From: Kofleriaceae bacterium
GTDB taxonomy: Bacteria > Myxococcota_A > Polyangia > Haliangiales > Haliangiaceae
Direction: 5' to 3'
DNA: 64,000 bases
Assembly (NCBI GenBank): GCA_024762925.1
Contig: JANTGM010000002.1
Coordinates: 97,566-161,565, forward strand
Position 1 is the first letter of the stretch. The number at the start of each line of letters is the position of its first letter. Positions 37,672-45,296 of this stretch are shown here, piece after piece. The translations under genes and the position numbers were made by a program. The notes under the pieces were generated by a model. That model did no database searches and had not been told where the DNA came from. It saw only the letters and a list, made by a program, of their open reading frames with translations.

Positions 37672-38409
37672 GTGATTGGCTGCAGCATTCGGCGCTTGAC
37701 GGAGTGCACCTCAACGAACGATGAGGCGGCCGCCTGGGCGCGTGACACCAAGGATCCCGCACCCCATGGAGCCGTCGTGATCGCCGCCGCACAAACCGAG
37801 GGGCGTGGGCGCCAAGGTCGAAGCTGGCATTCCCCAAACGGTGAAAATCTCTATTTTTCCACGGTGTTACGCCCACGGTTGCCACCAAGTCGAGTGCCAC
37901 CAATAACACTTTGTGCTGGCTTGGCCGTATGTGAGGTAGTGAATTCGTTGGGACCCAGCGCGTCTATCAAGTGGCCCAATGACGTACTAATTGGTGGTGC
38001 GAAGGTCGCTGGCGTTCTGACGGAGATGTCCACTCGCGCACAAAAACTCGACTCGGTTGTGGTTGGCATTGGGCTAAACGTAAACAGCCGATCGTTTCCA
38101 CCGCAGCTGGCAGCAACTTCGATCTTGCTCGCTTCAGGTCATCGCCAAGAGTTGCCAACCGTGATGGGGGCGCTGCTCTTTGCGCTAAATGAGTGGTACG
38201 AATTATACCTAGACTCTGGTGTGACTGGTCTTGAAGAAGCATTCGAACAGCACAGCATGCTCAGCGGTAAGAACGTTCGCGCGAAAGTCGGCACCGAGCT
38301 CATCGCGGGAACGGTGGAGGCACTTGGTCCGGATGGCAGTTTGATTATCGAAGATGGGCGCGGCGAGCGTCACAGCATCATTGCGGGAGAAGTGGAGCTA
38401 GTATCATGA
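37672..38409 (+). CDS. birA: Biotin--[acetyl-CoA-carboxylase] ligase
   Basis: The protein has 245 residues from a GTG start 3 bases after nadC. The catalytic domain shows GRGRQGRSWHSPNGENLYFS (biotinoyl-AMP loop), SIKWPNDVLIGGAKVAGVLTEM and GIGLNVNS, then a C-terminal SH3-like domain (GKNVRAKVGTELIAGTVEAL). It lacks the N-terminal winged helix, so it is a group I ligase without repressor function. It attaches biotin to carboxyl carrier proteins. It overlaps the next gene by 4 bases (ATGA). Confidence 0.95.
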   Translation: MIGCSIRRLTECTSTNDEAAAWARDTKDPAPHGAVVIAAAQTEGRGRQGRSWHSPNGENLYFSTVLRPRLPPSRVPPITLCAGLAVCEVVNSLGPSASIKWPNDVLIGGAKVAGVLTEMSTRAQKLDSVVVGIGLNVNSRSFPPQLAATSILLASGHRQELPTVMGALLFALNEWYELYLDSGVTGLEEAFEQHSMLSGKNVRAKVGTELIAGTVEALGPDGSLIIEDGRGERHSIIAGEVELVS

Positions 38410-39044
38410 AAAAAAGTCTCATCGCTGTTGGTATTGTTGCTGTGGTCGTATTGGTGTTTTTCTTGTTTCGGTCGTCCTCATCGTCTTCAAACGCGAAAAC
38501 GGGCGAATCTGAGAGTGTCGAAGCCGTGGGGGATGGGCTTCGCAGGCCTCCTTTGCCAAGGCGCCTGGCTAGTGGGGATGACAGCGTTGCGGAACCAAAG
38601 CGCTACTCGGGCGATGGAAGAAAAACGGCTGGTGATACGCGCGAGTATGTACGCAATGATGGCACTGCGGTTCGCGACCACCGAGCCAGCGCGCCCGAAC
38701 CAAATCTCGGGCGGAACATCACCATTCCCAAGGGGATTTCCAAAGTCCAACCAGAGACACTGCAAGCTGTGCGACTCGCGCTTCGACCACAGATGAAAAA
38801 CTGCATTGCAACGCATGCGAGCGAAGCTCCCGAAGACTCAAAGGCGCAAGCTGTGCTTACCGTCTCGATCACAGGTGAGCAGCTTCGAGTCGACAAGCTC
38901 GACTTTCAGACCGAGGGGCTGGCCGCCGAGACAGAAGAGGCGCTGCGCAGTTGCGCAACCCAAGCCATGCTAGGGCATGAGCAGCCCATCGCGGGCTCTC
39001 CTGACGTGAAGAAACACGTGATGACCTTCCCGTACGACCTCTAA
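38406..39044 (+). CDS. Single-pass membrane protein with AgmX/TonB-C-like domain
   Basis: The protein has 212 residues. An N-terminal transmembrane anchor (LIAVGIVAVVVLVFFLF) is followed by a Ser-rich and charged linker (about 25-110) and a C-terminal domain of about 95 residues beginning PETLQAVRLALRPQMKNC. The pattern of a Cys-containing helix, then AVLTVSITGEQLRVDKLDF and a second Cys (LRSCATQAML), resembles the AgmX/PglI C-terminal (TonB-C-like) domains of myxobacterial proteins. It is translationally coupled to birA by ATGA. Family assignment is tentative; function unknown. Confidence 0.65.
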   Translation: MKKSLIAVGIVAVVVLVFFLFRSSSSSSNAKTGESESVEAVGDGLRRPPLPRRLASGDDSVAEPKRYSGDGRKTAGDTREYVRNDGTAVRDHRASAPEPNLGRNITIPKGISKVQPETLQAVRLALRPQMKNCIATHASEAPEDSKAQAVLTVSITGEQLRVDKLDFQTEGLAAETEEALRSCATQAMLGHEQPIAGSPDVKKHVMTFPYDL

Positions 39045-39283
39045 GGCTCGTCTCCCTCAGCTGGTTAGCCACTGGATAGGCGGGATCGGCAGAGCTAGCC
39101 AAGGGCGTTTTCTGCGACTTGAGCTCGCGGCTGCTAGGCCGTGTGAGCCACAGAGGGTGTGTGTACGGAGCCAAGCGTTGTAAGACGGTGTCTCGGGAAA
39201 ACGTATCGCGTGTGATACGTGCCCCACAGGAACCCACATTGACGTTGTGTCCAAACAGTAGTTGTGGCTATAGTCCGCGCCGC

Positions 39284-40240
39284 ATGAGCAGTGAGAGTAG
39301 TGTGCCGCGAGCGCTAGTCGTTGTAATTACGGCTCTATGTTGCGCTCTCTTGGTGAGCTCTTGTTCCGAGCTAGAAGCTCGGCGCACCATCCAGAAGGCT
39401 GACAAGTTATACAAGGACGGCAAGTACGCTGAAGCGATCAAGCTGTATGAGAAGTCGCTCAAGGACTCCGACCTGGCAACAGCGCACCACAACCTTGCAA
39501 TCGCCGCAGTTGCAGCGTTTCAGCCGGGAATTGAAACGCCAGCAAATCTCAAATACGCTCAGAAAGCGTCCGAGCACTTCCAGGCCTACCTTGAGAAGAA
39601 GCCCGGCGATGAGGACATCATCGAACTCCTCACCACGGTTTGGCTCGACTCTGACCAGACAGACACTGCCTTGGCCTATTGGGAGGAGCAACGCAAGGCC
39701 GACCCAAAGAATGCCCGTGCACTCCGCAAACTTGGCTCGATTCAGCGCATGGCCGGCAACTATGATGAGGCGCTCAAGTGGGACTATGCCCGGGTTGAGT
39801 TGGCGACCGATCCAAAGGACAAGGTTCGCGCCTTGGTTCAGATTGGCCAGCTTCAATACAGTCGACTCACAAAGACAACATTGGTTGATTACGATCGTCT
39901 CGCTGTGGCGGACTCGGGAATCGCAGCCCTGCAACAAGCCGCCGAGTTGCAACCTGAGAATCCAAACCTCCACAGTCTTATGGCAACGATCTATCAGTTT
40001 CGCGCACTTGCCCACCAAAGCGGCTGGGCTCGTGGGGTCGACATTGCATCTCAGCGATATCATCATCTAAAGCGCAAGGAGCTGGCCGACGCCGCCAAGG
40101 CCAAGGCTGCTGCAGAGGCGCCAGATTCCACTGATGCCGCAAAAGATTCCAAAGACAAAGCGACTCCTGCGGGTCCAACTCCTGAGGGCGGAAAAGCTAC
40201 AGAGGGTAGTTCTGCGAAGCCCAAGGCGGAAAAGGAGTAA
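39284..40240 (+). CDS. TPR-repeat lipoprotein of the TonB/ExbBD cluster
   Basis: The open frame starts at 39119, but the ATG at 39284 places a lipoprotein signal correctly (LVVVITALCCALLVSSC, lipobox VSSC), giving 318 residues. At least four TPR motifs follow, for example ADKLYKDGKYAEAIKLYEKS and RMAGNYDEALKWDYARVEL, and an Ala/Lys/Pro-rich C-terminal tail. No ribosome site precedes the ATG; a TATAGT hexamer ends 9 bases upstream, so a leaderless mRNA is possible. It is followed by tonB after 6 bases. In myxobacteria TPR lipoproteins often accompany TolQR/ExbBD-like motors, so a structural role beside the Ton complex is likely. Confidence 0.8.
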   Translation: MSSESSVPRALVVVITALCCALLVSSCSELEARRTIQKADKLYKDGKYAEAIKLYEKSLKDSDLATAHHNLAIAAVAAFQPGIETPANLKYAQKASEHFQAYLEKKPGDEDIIELLTTVWLDSDQTDTALAYWEEQRKADPKNARALRKLGSIQRMAGNYDEALKWDYARVELATDPKDKVRALVQIGQLQYSRLTKTTLVDYDRLAVADSGIAALQQAAELQPENPNLHSLMATIYQFRALAHQSGWARGVDIASQRYHHLKRKELADAAKAKAAAEAPDSTDAAKDSKDKATPAGPTPEGGKATEGSSAKPKAEKE

Positions 40241-40246
40241 TCGACA

Positions 40247-41014
40247 ATGTTTGACAACTACGTAGGTGCGAAGAACACCAAGACATCGGCTTGGACCGCT
40301 GAACTCGTCTTGGGTGCAGTGGTGTTGCACGTCTTTGCTGGCGCTGCCTTGATGGTGAAAACCTGGTGGACCATTGAAGAACTCGACAGGCCAAACCGCG
40401 CCAGTGTTAGTAGTGCGAGCTCCGCTCCCCCTCCTCCTCCTCCTCCTGCCGGTGGCTCGAAGAAGATCGAGAAGAAGAAGCCAAAGGTTAAGAAGGTCAA
40501 AGAGATAACGCAGGTCGATGAGCGCAAGGTGAAGCCGAAGGTTGAGCCCGACGACTCAAACACGGAGAGCGAGACCGAAGGTGTCGAAGGCGGCGTCGAA
40601 GGTGGCGTTGTCGGTGGTGTTGTCGGTGGTGTCATCGGTGGCGTGGAAGGTGGCGTGCTCGGTGGCACGCTTGGCGGAGATCCTCCTCCTCCTCCTCCAC
40701 CCGATGAGCCAAAGATTGTCCAGCAGGTTGCTCTTGAGGCTAGCCGCATCAGTGGTGAGAAAGACATTCACCCACCGAGTGCTGCTGCCACCGCGTTTGC
40801 TCGATCGGGCAAGCGCGCTGTTGCCGTGGTCAAGATGTGCCTCAACGCCAGCGGCAACGTGAAGAGCCTCAACATGCTCAAGAGTTCGGGGCAGGCAACC
40901 TACGACGCTAAAATCAAAAGCAAAATGCGGCTGTGGAAGTACCGGCCGTTCAAGGTGAACGGCAAGTCGGTGCCGGTCTGTACTTCAGTCACCTTTGTCT
41001 ATATCCCTCAGTAG
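40247..41014 (+). CDS. tonB: TonB-like energy transducer with Gly-Val repeat region
   Basis: The protein has 255 residues; AAAAGGAG precedes the ATG. Order of parts: N-terminal transmembrane helix (about 20-42), PPPPPPP segment, Lys-rich coiled stretch, a region of about 33 residues made of GGV-x units encoded by 12-bp DNA repeats, a second PPPPPPP segment, and a C-terminal TonB-like domain (about 180-255) ending WKYRPFKVNGKSVPVCTSVTF. It would pass energy from ExbB/ExbD to outer-membrane receptors; the receptor at 45297 is the obvious client. The Gly-Val spacer in place of a Pro-Lys rod is unusual. Confidence 0.87.
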   Translation: MFDNYVGAKNTKTSAWTAELVLGAVVLHVFAGAALMVKTWWTIEELDRPNRASVSSASSAPPPPPPPAGGSKKIEKKKPKVKKVKEITQVDERKVKPKVEPDDSNTESETEGVEGGVEGGVVGGVVGGVIGGVEGGVLGGTLGGDPPPPPPPDEPKIVQQVALEASRISGEKDIHPPSAAATAFARSGKRAVAVVKMCLNASGNVKSLNMLKSSGQATYDAKIKSKMRLWKYRPFKVNGKSVPVCTSVTFVYIPQ

Positions 41015-41094
41015 CGGGGCACGCATTTCTTCTTCGTCTACAAGGCGCACAGTCCGCCAAACAACCGCACAAACGCACTACATAGGAACCAGTC

Positions 41095-41778
41095 ATGGAA
41101 ATTAGCATTATCGAGATTTTCGAGAAGGCCCCTCTCGCCAACCAGATCATTTTGGGCTTCATGGTCTTGATGTCGGTTTGGGTTGTCTTTGTCGCTATCG
41201 AGCGATTCCTCGTCTACTTCAAGGCATCTCGAGAGTCATACTCCTATGTGCTGATGCTTCGCGACTATCTGGACAAGCGTCAGGTCAACGAAGCCATCAC
41301 GGCTGCCAAACGCCATCAGAAAAGTCCTGTATGCAAGGTCGTTGAGTCTGGACTCCTCGCCTACAAGCAGGGCATGGAAGCTCTCGAGAAGCAGGGGCCT
41401 CAAGACGTTGGCGACTTCGACATTGTTGACTCGGTAAACCGCTCTCTTGAGCGCGTGAAAGAGCGAGAGATCTCAAACCTTCGCAAAGGTCTTGGTGCTC
41501 TAGCAACCATCGCTTCCATTGCTCCCTTCGTTGGGCTGCTCGGTACTGTCTTCGGTATTATCGGTGCCTTCTCGCTCCTCAAGGGCGGTGGTGGTTTCGA
41601 CATCATCGGTCCCGCAATTGCTGAGGCACTGGTCGCAACCGCAGTCGGTCTCTTCGTTGCTATTCCCGCGGCTATTTTCTTTAACTACTACACAGGTCGG
41701 GTTGAGGGAATGGTCGTGGACATGAGCGATGTCTCCTCCGAGTTCATCGACTACGTGCTCCGCGAGGGACGTTCGTAG
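41095..41778 (+). CDS. exbB: MotA/TolQ/ExbB family proton channel protein
   Basis: The protein has 227 residues with three transmembrane helices: LANQIILGFMVLMSVWVVFV at the N-terminus, then LGALATIASIAPFVGLLGTVFG and IAEALVATAVGLFVAIPAAIFF. The APFVGLLGTVFGII motif is diagnostic for ExbB/TolQ. It forms the pentameric channel of the Ton motor with the two ExbD proteins encoded directly downstream. AGGAACC precedes the ATG. Ton rather than Tol assignment rests on the adjacent tonB and receptor genes. Confidence 0.93.
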   Translation: MEISIIEIFEKAPLANQIILGFMVLMSVWVVFVAIERFLVYFKASRESYSYVLMLRDYLDKRQVNEAITAAKRHQKSPVCKVVESGLLAYKQGMEALEKQGPQDVGDFDIVDSVNRSLERVKEREISNLRKGLGALATIASIAPFVGLLGTVFGIIGAFSLLKGGGGFDIIGPAIAEALVATAVGLFVAIPAAIFFNYYTGRVEGMVVDMSDVSSEFIDYVLREGRS

Positions 41779-41782
41779 AACC

Positions 41783-42274
41783 ATGGGTGGTGGTGGCAAA
41801 CGCGGCTTCGAGAAGAAGGCGATCGAGCTGGATTCTGTTCGCAACGAGATCAACGTGACTCCCTTGGTCGATGTTGTGCTCGTGCTGCTTATCATCATGA
41901 TGGTCATTGGCCCGATGCTGGCTCGTGGCAAAGAGGTACCTCTGCCACAAACGCGTCACCACTTGGAGCCCAACGACAACCACGAGCCCATCGTGGCGGT
42001 TGATCAATACGGCAAGATCTGGGTCGACAAAGAGCAAGTCCCCGATGGCCCTGAGCAGCTCGCTCAAGTGCAAGAACGGGTACAGCAACTCTGGCACGAA
42101 CTCGCTGCAAGCAACTCCAAACTCAGTGGTGAAGTCGATCGCTCTGGCGAAGATCGAGTGCTCATGAAAGTGGCACCTGAGATCCCCTATGGTGATGTCT
42201 ATCCGCTGATCATGGCGCTTCACGAAATGGGTGCCGCAGGAATCGATCTTGGTACCGAGGAGCTTAAGGAATAG
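41783..42274 (+). CDS. exbD: ExbD/TolR family protein, first copy
   Basis: The ATG at 41783 gives 163 residues; the longer upstream frame overlaps exbB. The signature [20 protein letters not shown] contains the conserved membrane Asp used for proton conduction. The periplasmic domain (about 45-163) shows [20 protein letters not shown], typical of ExbD/TolR. It lies 4 bases after exbB and 3 bases before the second exbD. The two copies differ in their N-termini and periplasmic loops and probably form a heterodimer in the motor. Confidence 0.92.
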   Translation: MGGGGKRGFEKKAIELDSVRNEINVTPLVDVVLVLLIIMMVIGPMLARGKEVPLPQTRHHLEPNDNHEPIVAVDQYGKIWVDKEQVPDGPEQLAQVQERVQQLWHELAASNSKLSGEVDRSGEDRVLMKVAPEIPYGDVYPLIMALHEMGAAGIDLGTEELKE

Positions 42275-42277
42275 ATC

Positions 42278-42757
42278 ATGGGTATTTCTGCCGGCGGAAA
42301 TAAGGGCGGTCCCAAGAGCGAGATGAACGTCACGCCCCTTGTGGACGTGGTACTCGTGCTGCTCGTTATCTTCATGGTGACGATGCCTGTGATGATGCGA
42401 AACATCACCATCGAGATCCCTCGAGACCTTGAGGCCGATGAGGTTTCTGTGGTCTCAACCCAAGTCATTGTGAAGGCGATGATTGATGGTCAGGTTGAGA
42501 TCTCTGATGGCGTGAACAAAGAACTCTTCCCTCGCACAGAGCTGGCACGTCAGCTACGCAATCGGCTCAAAGACGTGTCCTCGGAAAAGACGGTTTTTGT
42601 CGACTTTGATGATGCGGTTCCTTGGGAACAAGTCGTTAGCGTGATGGACACTATTAAAGGTGTTGGCAAGGTGTCCCAAGAGGGTGGCAAGAGTGTGAGA
42701 GAGGTCGTTAAGGCGGCTCTCAAGAAGCGCGACAAGAAGAACGCTGCTTCGAACTAG
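42278..42757 (+). CDS. exbD: ExbD/TolR family protein, second copy
   Basis: The protein has 159 residues. The segment [20 protein letters not shown] carries the conserved membrane Asp. The periplasmic domain ends [20 protein letters not shown], and the C-terminus is basic ([11 protein letters not shown]). The final codons AAGAACGCTGCTTCGAACTAG recur twice in the DNA just downstream (see the repeat at 42765), so the 3' end of the gene has been copied. Paired ExbD genes are common in myxobacterial Ton/Agl-type motors. Confidence 0.92.
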   Translation: MGISAGGNKGGPKSEMNVTPLVDVVLVLLVIFMVTMPVMMRNITIEIPRDLEADEVSVVSTQVIVKAMIDGQVEISDGVNKELFPRTELARQLRNRLKDVSSEKTVFVDFDDAVPWEQVVSVMDTIKGVGKVSQEGGKSVREVVKAALKKRDKKNAASN

Positions 42758-42764
42758 CGCACAC

Positions 42765-42922
42765 GCGCTCGAAGGACGCGCTCCAAGAACGCTGCTCCGA
42801 AGTAGCGCTTCAAGGACGCGCTCGAAGGATGCGCTTCAACGACGCGCTCGAAGGACGCGCTCCAAGAACGCTGCTCCGAACTAGCGCTTCAAGCGCGCGC
42901 TTCAAGGATGCGCTTTGCGTGG
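42765..42922 (+). repeat. Tandem 79-bp repeat derived in part from the exbD 3' end
   Basis: Two direct copies start at 42765 and 42844; their first 44 bases differ at only one position. Each contains AAGAACGCTGCTCCGAA followed by C or G and TAGCGC, almost the same as the exbD end at 42737-42760. Shorter sub-repeats of GCGCTCGAAGGAC and GCGCTTCAAGGA type fill the rest. The first copied stop (42803) is in frame with exbD, 16 codons further on; the second (42882) is not. Confidence 0.88.
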
Positions 42923-43321
42923 TAGAGCACTCTGTGTTGCGCCACCAAGACATGCGCCAGCAAACATGCTGTTCGACCAGTCTTGCTAACCCACACCAGG
43001 TTGCCTTGGTGAGGACGAGTTTGTTTCTGCGAGCAGCACAGTCGTCTCCCAATACGAGGCTCGCAGGTAGCGCCTCTGACAGGTGTTGTGGGTCACCGAG
43101 ATCGCCAGGATGCATGGAATCACAACAACTGAGATTTCAGTTCGCGTTCTATTTTGCACTCCCCCGTTTTGGGCGAGGTCTCTGCGTATCGGGGTGAGAT
43201 GACACGTTGCAAGCCTGTTAACAGTGGTCAGCTCCAGGTCTCTATGCAGCAATTTGGGTCAGTGTTAGAAAAGTGGGAATGAATCGAAACTCATATCGGT
43301 TGGAGGGCCTCGATAGTTCCC

Positions 43322-43350
43322 TTGACAACCCTTCAAGGCCCTTTGTAAAA
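43322..43350 (+). promoter_or_regulatory. Candidate promoter for the Ig-like lipoprotein / receptor genes
   Basis: A consensus -35 TTGACA at 43322-43327 lies 17 bases before GTAAAA (43345-43350), a weak -10. The imperfect hairpin GGCCCTTT-GT-AAAAGGCC overlaps the -10 and could be an operator. Motif-based only. Confidence 0.4.
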
Positions 43351-43439
43351 GGCCGACGCGCTGAACACGGCCCATTTCGGCCATGAACAGCGAATGGAAA
43401 AGATTCAATCGACCACTTTCGTGGAAGGAGCGAATGGCA

Positions 43440-45284
43440 ATGTTGAGGATAGACAAATCGGGAAGCAATTCCCTGTGTAGGGGCTTGCTAGCGGGACTAC
43501 TGCTCGTGGCAGCTGGTGCGGTAAACACCGCTTGTGAGGCTCCAGCGAGCCGCGAGGATCTCAATCCCGCAGGACCACCAATGGTACGCCAGGTGTTGGT
43601 CACAGAACGTGTCCTCAGTGAGACTGGAACAGCGACGATTTCCGCTGGCCAACTTGCCTTCGGAACCCACGGAGACAAGTTCTTCGAGAACGATGATGGT
43701 GAGGTCCTCAGTGCCTTTGCTCTTGGTAACCAAGAGATCCGAGTTGTCCTAGACGAGCTTGTTCGCGGCAACTCCCTCGAGGAGATTGCCTGCGCAGACG
43801 GCACCTTCAGCCGCGTGCCCGTCGGAACCGATCCTGATGACATCAGAGACTGTTCAGGCCCCGTTGACTCTTTGATTGACTGTAAGTCGGTCTGTCTGGA
43901 CCCAAGCAGTGGCGCTCCCATTGGTATTCTCGATGCCGACGAGGATGGCGCTCCTGATGACGTTCGCATGATTGACTACAACGACGATCCGAACATCACC
44001 GAGCTAGCCGTTTCTGTGACCTGTGGCGGAGTGGACATTCCTCTCGATCCTGAGAACAGTTTCTGGAATCCATCGGGCAACCAGACATTCCCTTCAAACG
44101 ACACGCTCAGCTACAAGGGGCTCGGCCCAGCGATCGTGATTCGCCCTGTCGGAAACATCGGCATGCGAACCAGTTCCGACTGTAGCGTGAGCTTCCGGCC
44201 AGAGGTTGTTGACCACGATGGCAACCAAATCTGTGCACCAACCAATGGTGACATTGATCAGGACTGCACGGGCGGCGATACCACGAAGATTGGCTTCAGC
44301 ACGGAGACACTTCAAGTGGTGAGCACCGTGCCAACCGATGGTTCAACAGACGTGAGCTTGAGCAGCTCGAGTTTCATGTCACTCGCGATGAACGCCAACG
44401 TCGACCCAGCAACGGTTACGGCAATGACCCTCACAGCCGATGGAGTCCCAGTGACGTTCGTCGGTCTTGAAGACGATGGTGGCTTTGTTGGTGATGATGG
44501 CACGCTCATCTCGTTTGCTTTGGAATCGGACTTTGCTCCAGAGACAACCTACGAACTCACGATTGACACCACCCTCACTGACCGCCTTGGTTCCCCACTT
44601 CCGGCAACCGAGACGATCACCTGGGTGACCGAGGGCTTCGCTCTTGATGACTCTGAGCCCGAAGATGGCGACACCGCCGAGCTCGAAGTCATTCAACTTG
44701 AGTTCAACGGCGCAGTTGATCCTGCAACGCTCGGTGCGATCTCGATGACCAAGGACGGCACTCCAACGGGTGATGGCACTCCCGCCGCTGATGGTGTTGC
44801 TGTTGCAATCACTCCAACGATTAACGCGATGGACCCAAGGATCGTAGAGATTGACCTTGGTGACGCATATGAGCTTGGCACCTACTACGAGATTGTAATC
44901 ACCACGGCTCTCCAAGACGTCGCTGGTTCAGCAATCCCTGAGGACATTCTCATCACCTACACAACAACCGCGGACTTCCAGTTTGCGAGCAGCACACCGG
45001 CAAACAATGACGCCGACGTGCCAGTTGCAGGTGGCGATGTCATTCTCAATTTCAACGCACCAGTTGACCCCGCAACGGTCGCTGCAATCACGGTCACATC
45101 AGACGCGGTCAATGTGCCTGTGACCCCTGTTGTGCAAGCGGATGCCCGCCAGGTCCTAGTCAGCGTGGGTGCTGCCTTCGACGCAGGAGCAGCGTATGTA
45201 CTCACCATCGGCACAGGCCTGCAGGAAGTTGATGGCGCCGCCATTGCTGCAGACATCGTCATCAACTGGACTACGGCCCCTTAG
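43440..45284 (+). CDS. Lipoprotein with three bacterial Ig-like (Big_5) domains
   Basis: The ATG at 43440 is chosen because AAGGAG lies 9 bases upstream; ATGs at 43383 and 43434 are alternatives. The product has 614 residues. A lipoprotein-like signal (LLAGLLLVAAGAVNTAC) is followed by an N-terminal domain with several Cys and Asp-rich stretches (DADEDGAPDDVRMIDYNDD), then three Big_5 repeats, each opening with a PxDGxT or PANNDADV type turn and containing VDPAT (NVDPATVTAM, AVDPATLGAI, PVDPATVAAI). Such proteins are cell-surface adhesion or scaffold proteins. It lies 12 bases before the TonB-dependent receptor gene, so it may be a surface partner of that receptor. Confidence 0.82.
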   Translation: MLRIDKSGSNSLCRGLLAGLLLVAAGAVNTACEAPASREDLNPAGPPMVRQVLVTERVLSETGTATISAGQLAFGTHGDKFFENDDGEVLSAFALGNQEIRVVLDELVRGNSLEEIACADGTFSRVPVGTDPDDIRDCSGPVDSLIDCKSVCLDPSSGAPIGILDADEDGAPDDVRMIDYNDDPNITELAVSVTCGGVDIPLDPENSFWNPSGNQTFPSNDTLSYKGLGPAIVIRPVGNIGMRTSSDCSVSFRPEVVDHDGNQICAPTNGDIDQDCTGGDTTKIGFSTETLQVVSTVPTDGSTDVSLSSSSFMSLAMNANVDPATVTAMTLTADGVPVTFVGLEDDGGFVGDDGTLISFALESDFAPETTYELTIDTTLTDRLGSPLPATETITWVTEGFALDDSEPEDGDTAELEVIQLEFNGAVDPATLGAISMTKDGTPTGDGTPAADGVAVAITPTINAMDPRIVEIDLGDAYELGTYYEIVITTALQDVAGSAIPEDILITYTTTADFQFASSTPANNDADVPVAGGDVILNFNAPVDPATVAAITVTSDAVNVPVTPVVQADARQVLVSVGAAFDAGAAYVLTIGTGLQEVDGAAIAADIVINWTTAP

Positions 45285-45296
45285 GAGATTTAAAGG

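Larger units (their letters stand above)
42758..43439 (+). other. Long intergenic region between exbD and the Ig-like lipoprotein gene
   Basis: About 680 bases without a convincing gene. The first 160 hold the tandem repeat; the middle (42923-43300) shows no coding pattern, RNA fold or repeat that I can recognise on either strand; the last part holds a promoter-like TTGACA at 43322 and a translation start region. The next gene has its own ribosome site at 43424-43431. Confidence 0.6.

Noticed and set aside
42765..42922. 79-bp repeats considered as CRISPR or attachment site
   Set aside because: The whole unit is repeated, contains a copy of the exbD end, and there is no integrase or cas gene.
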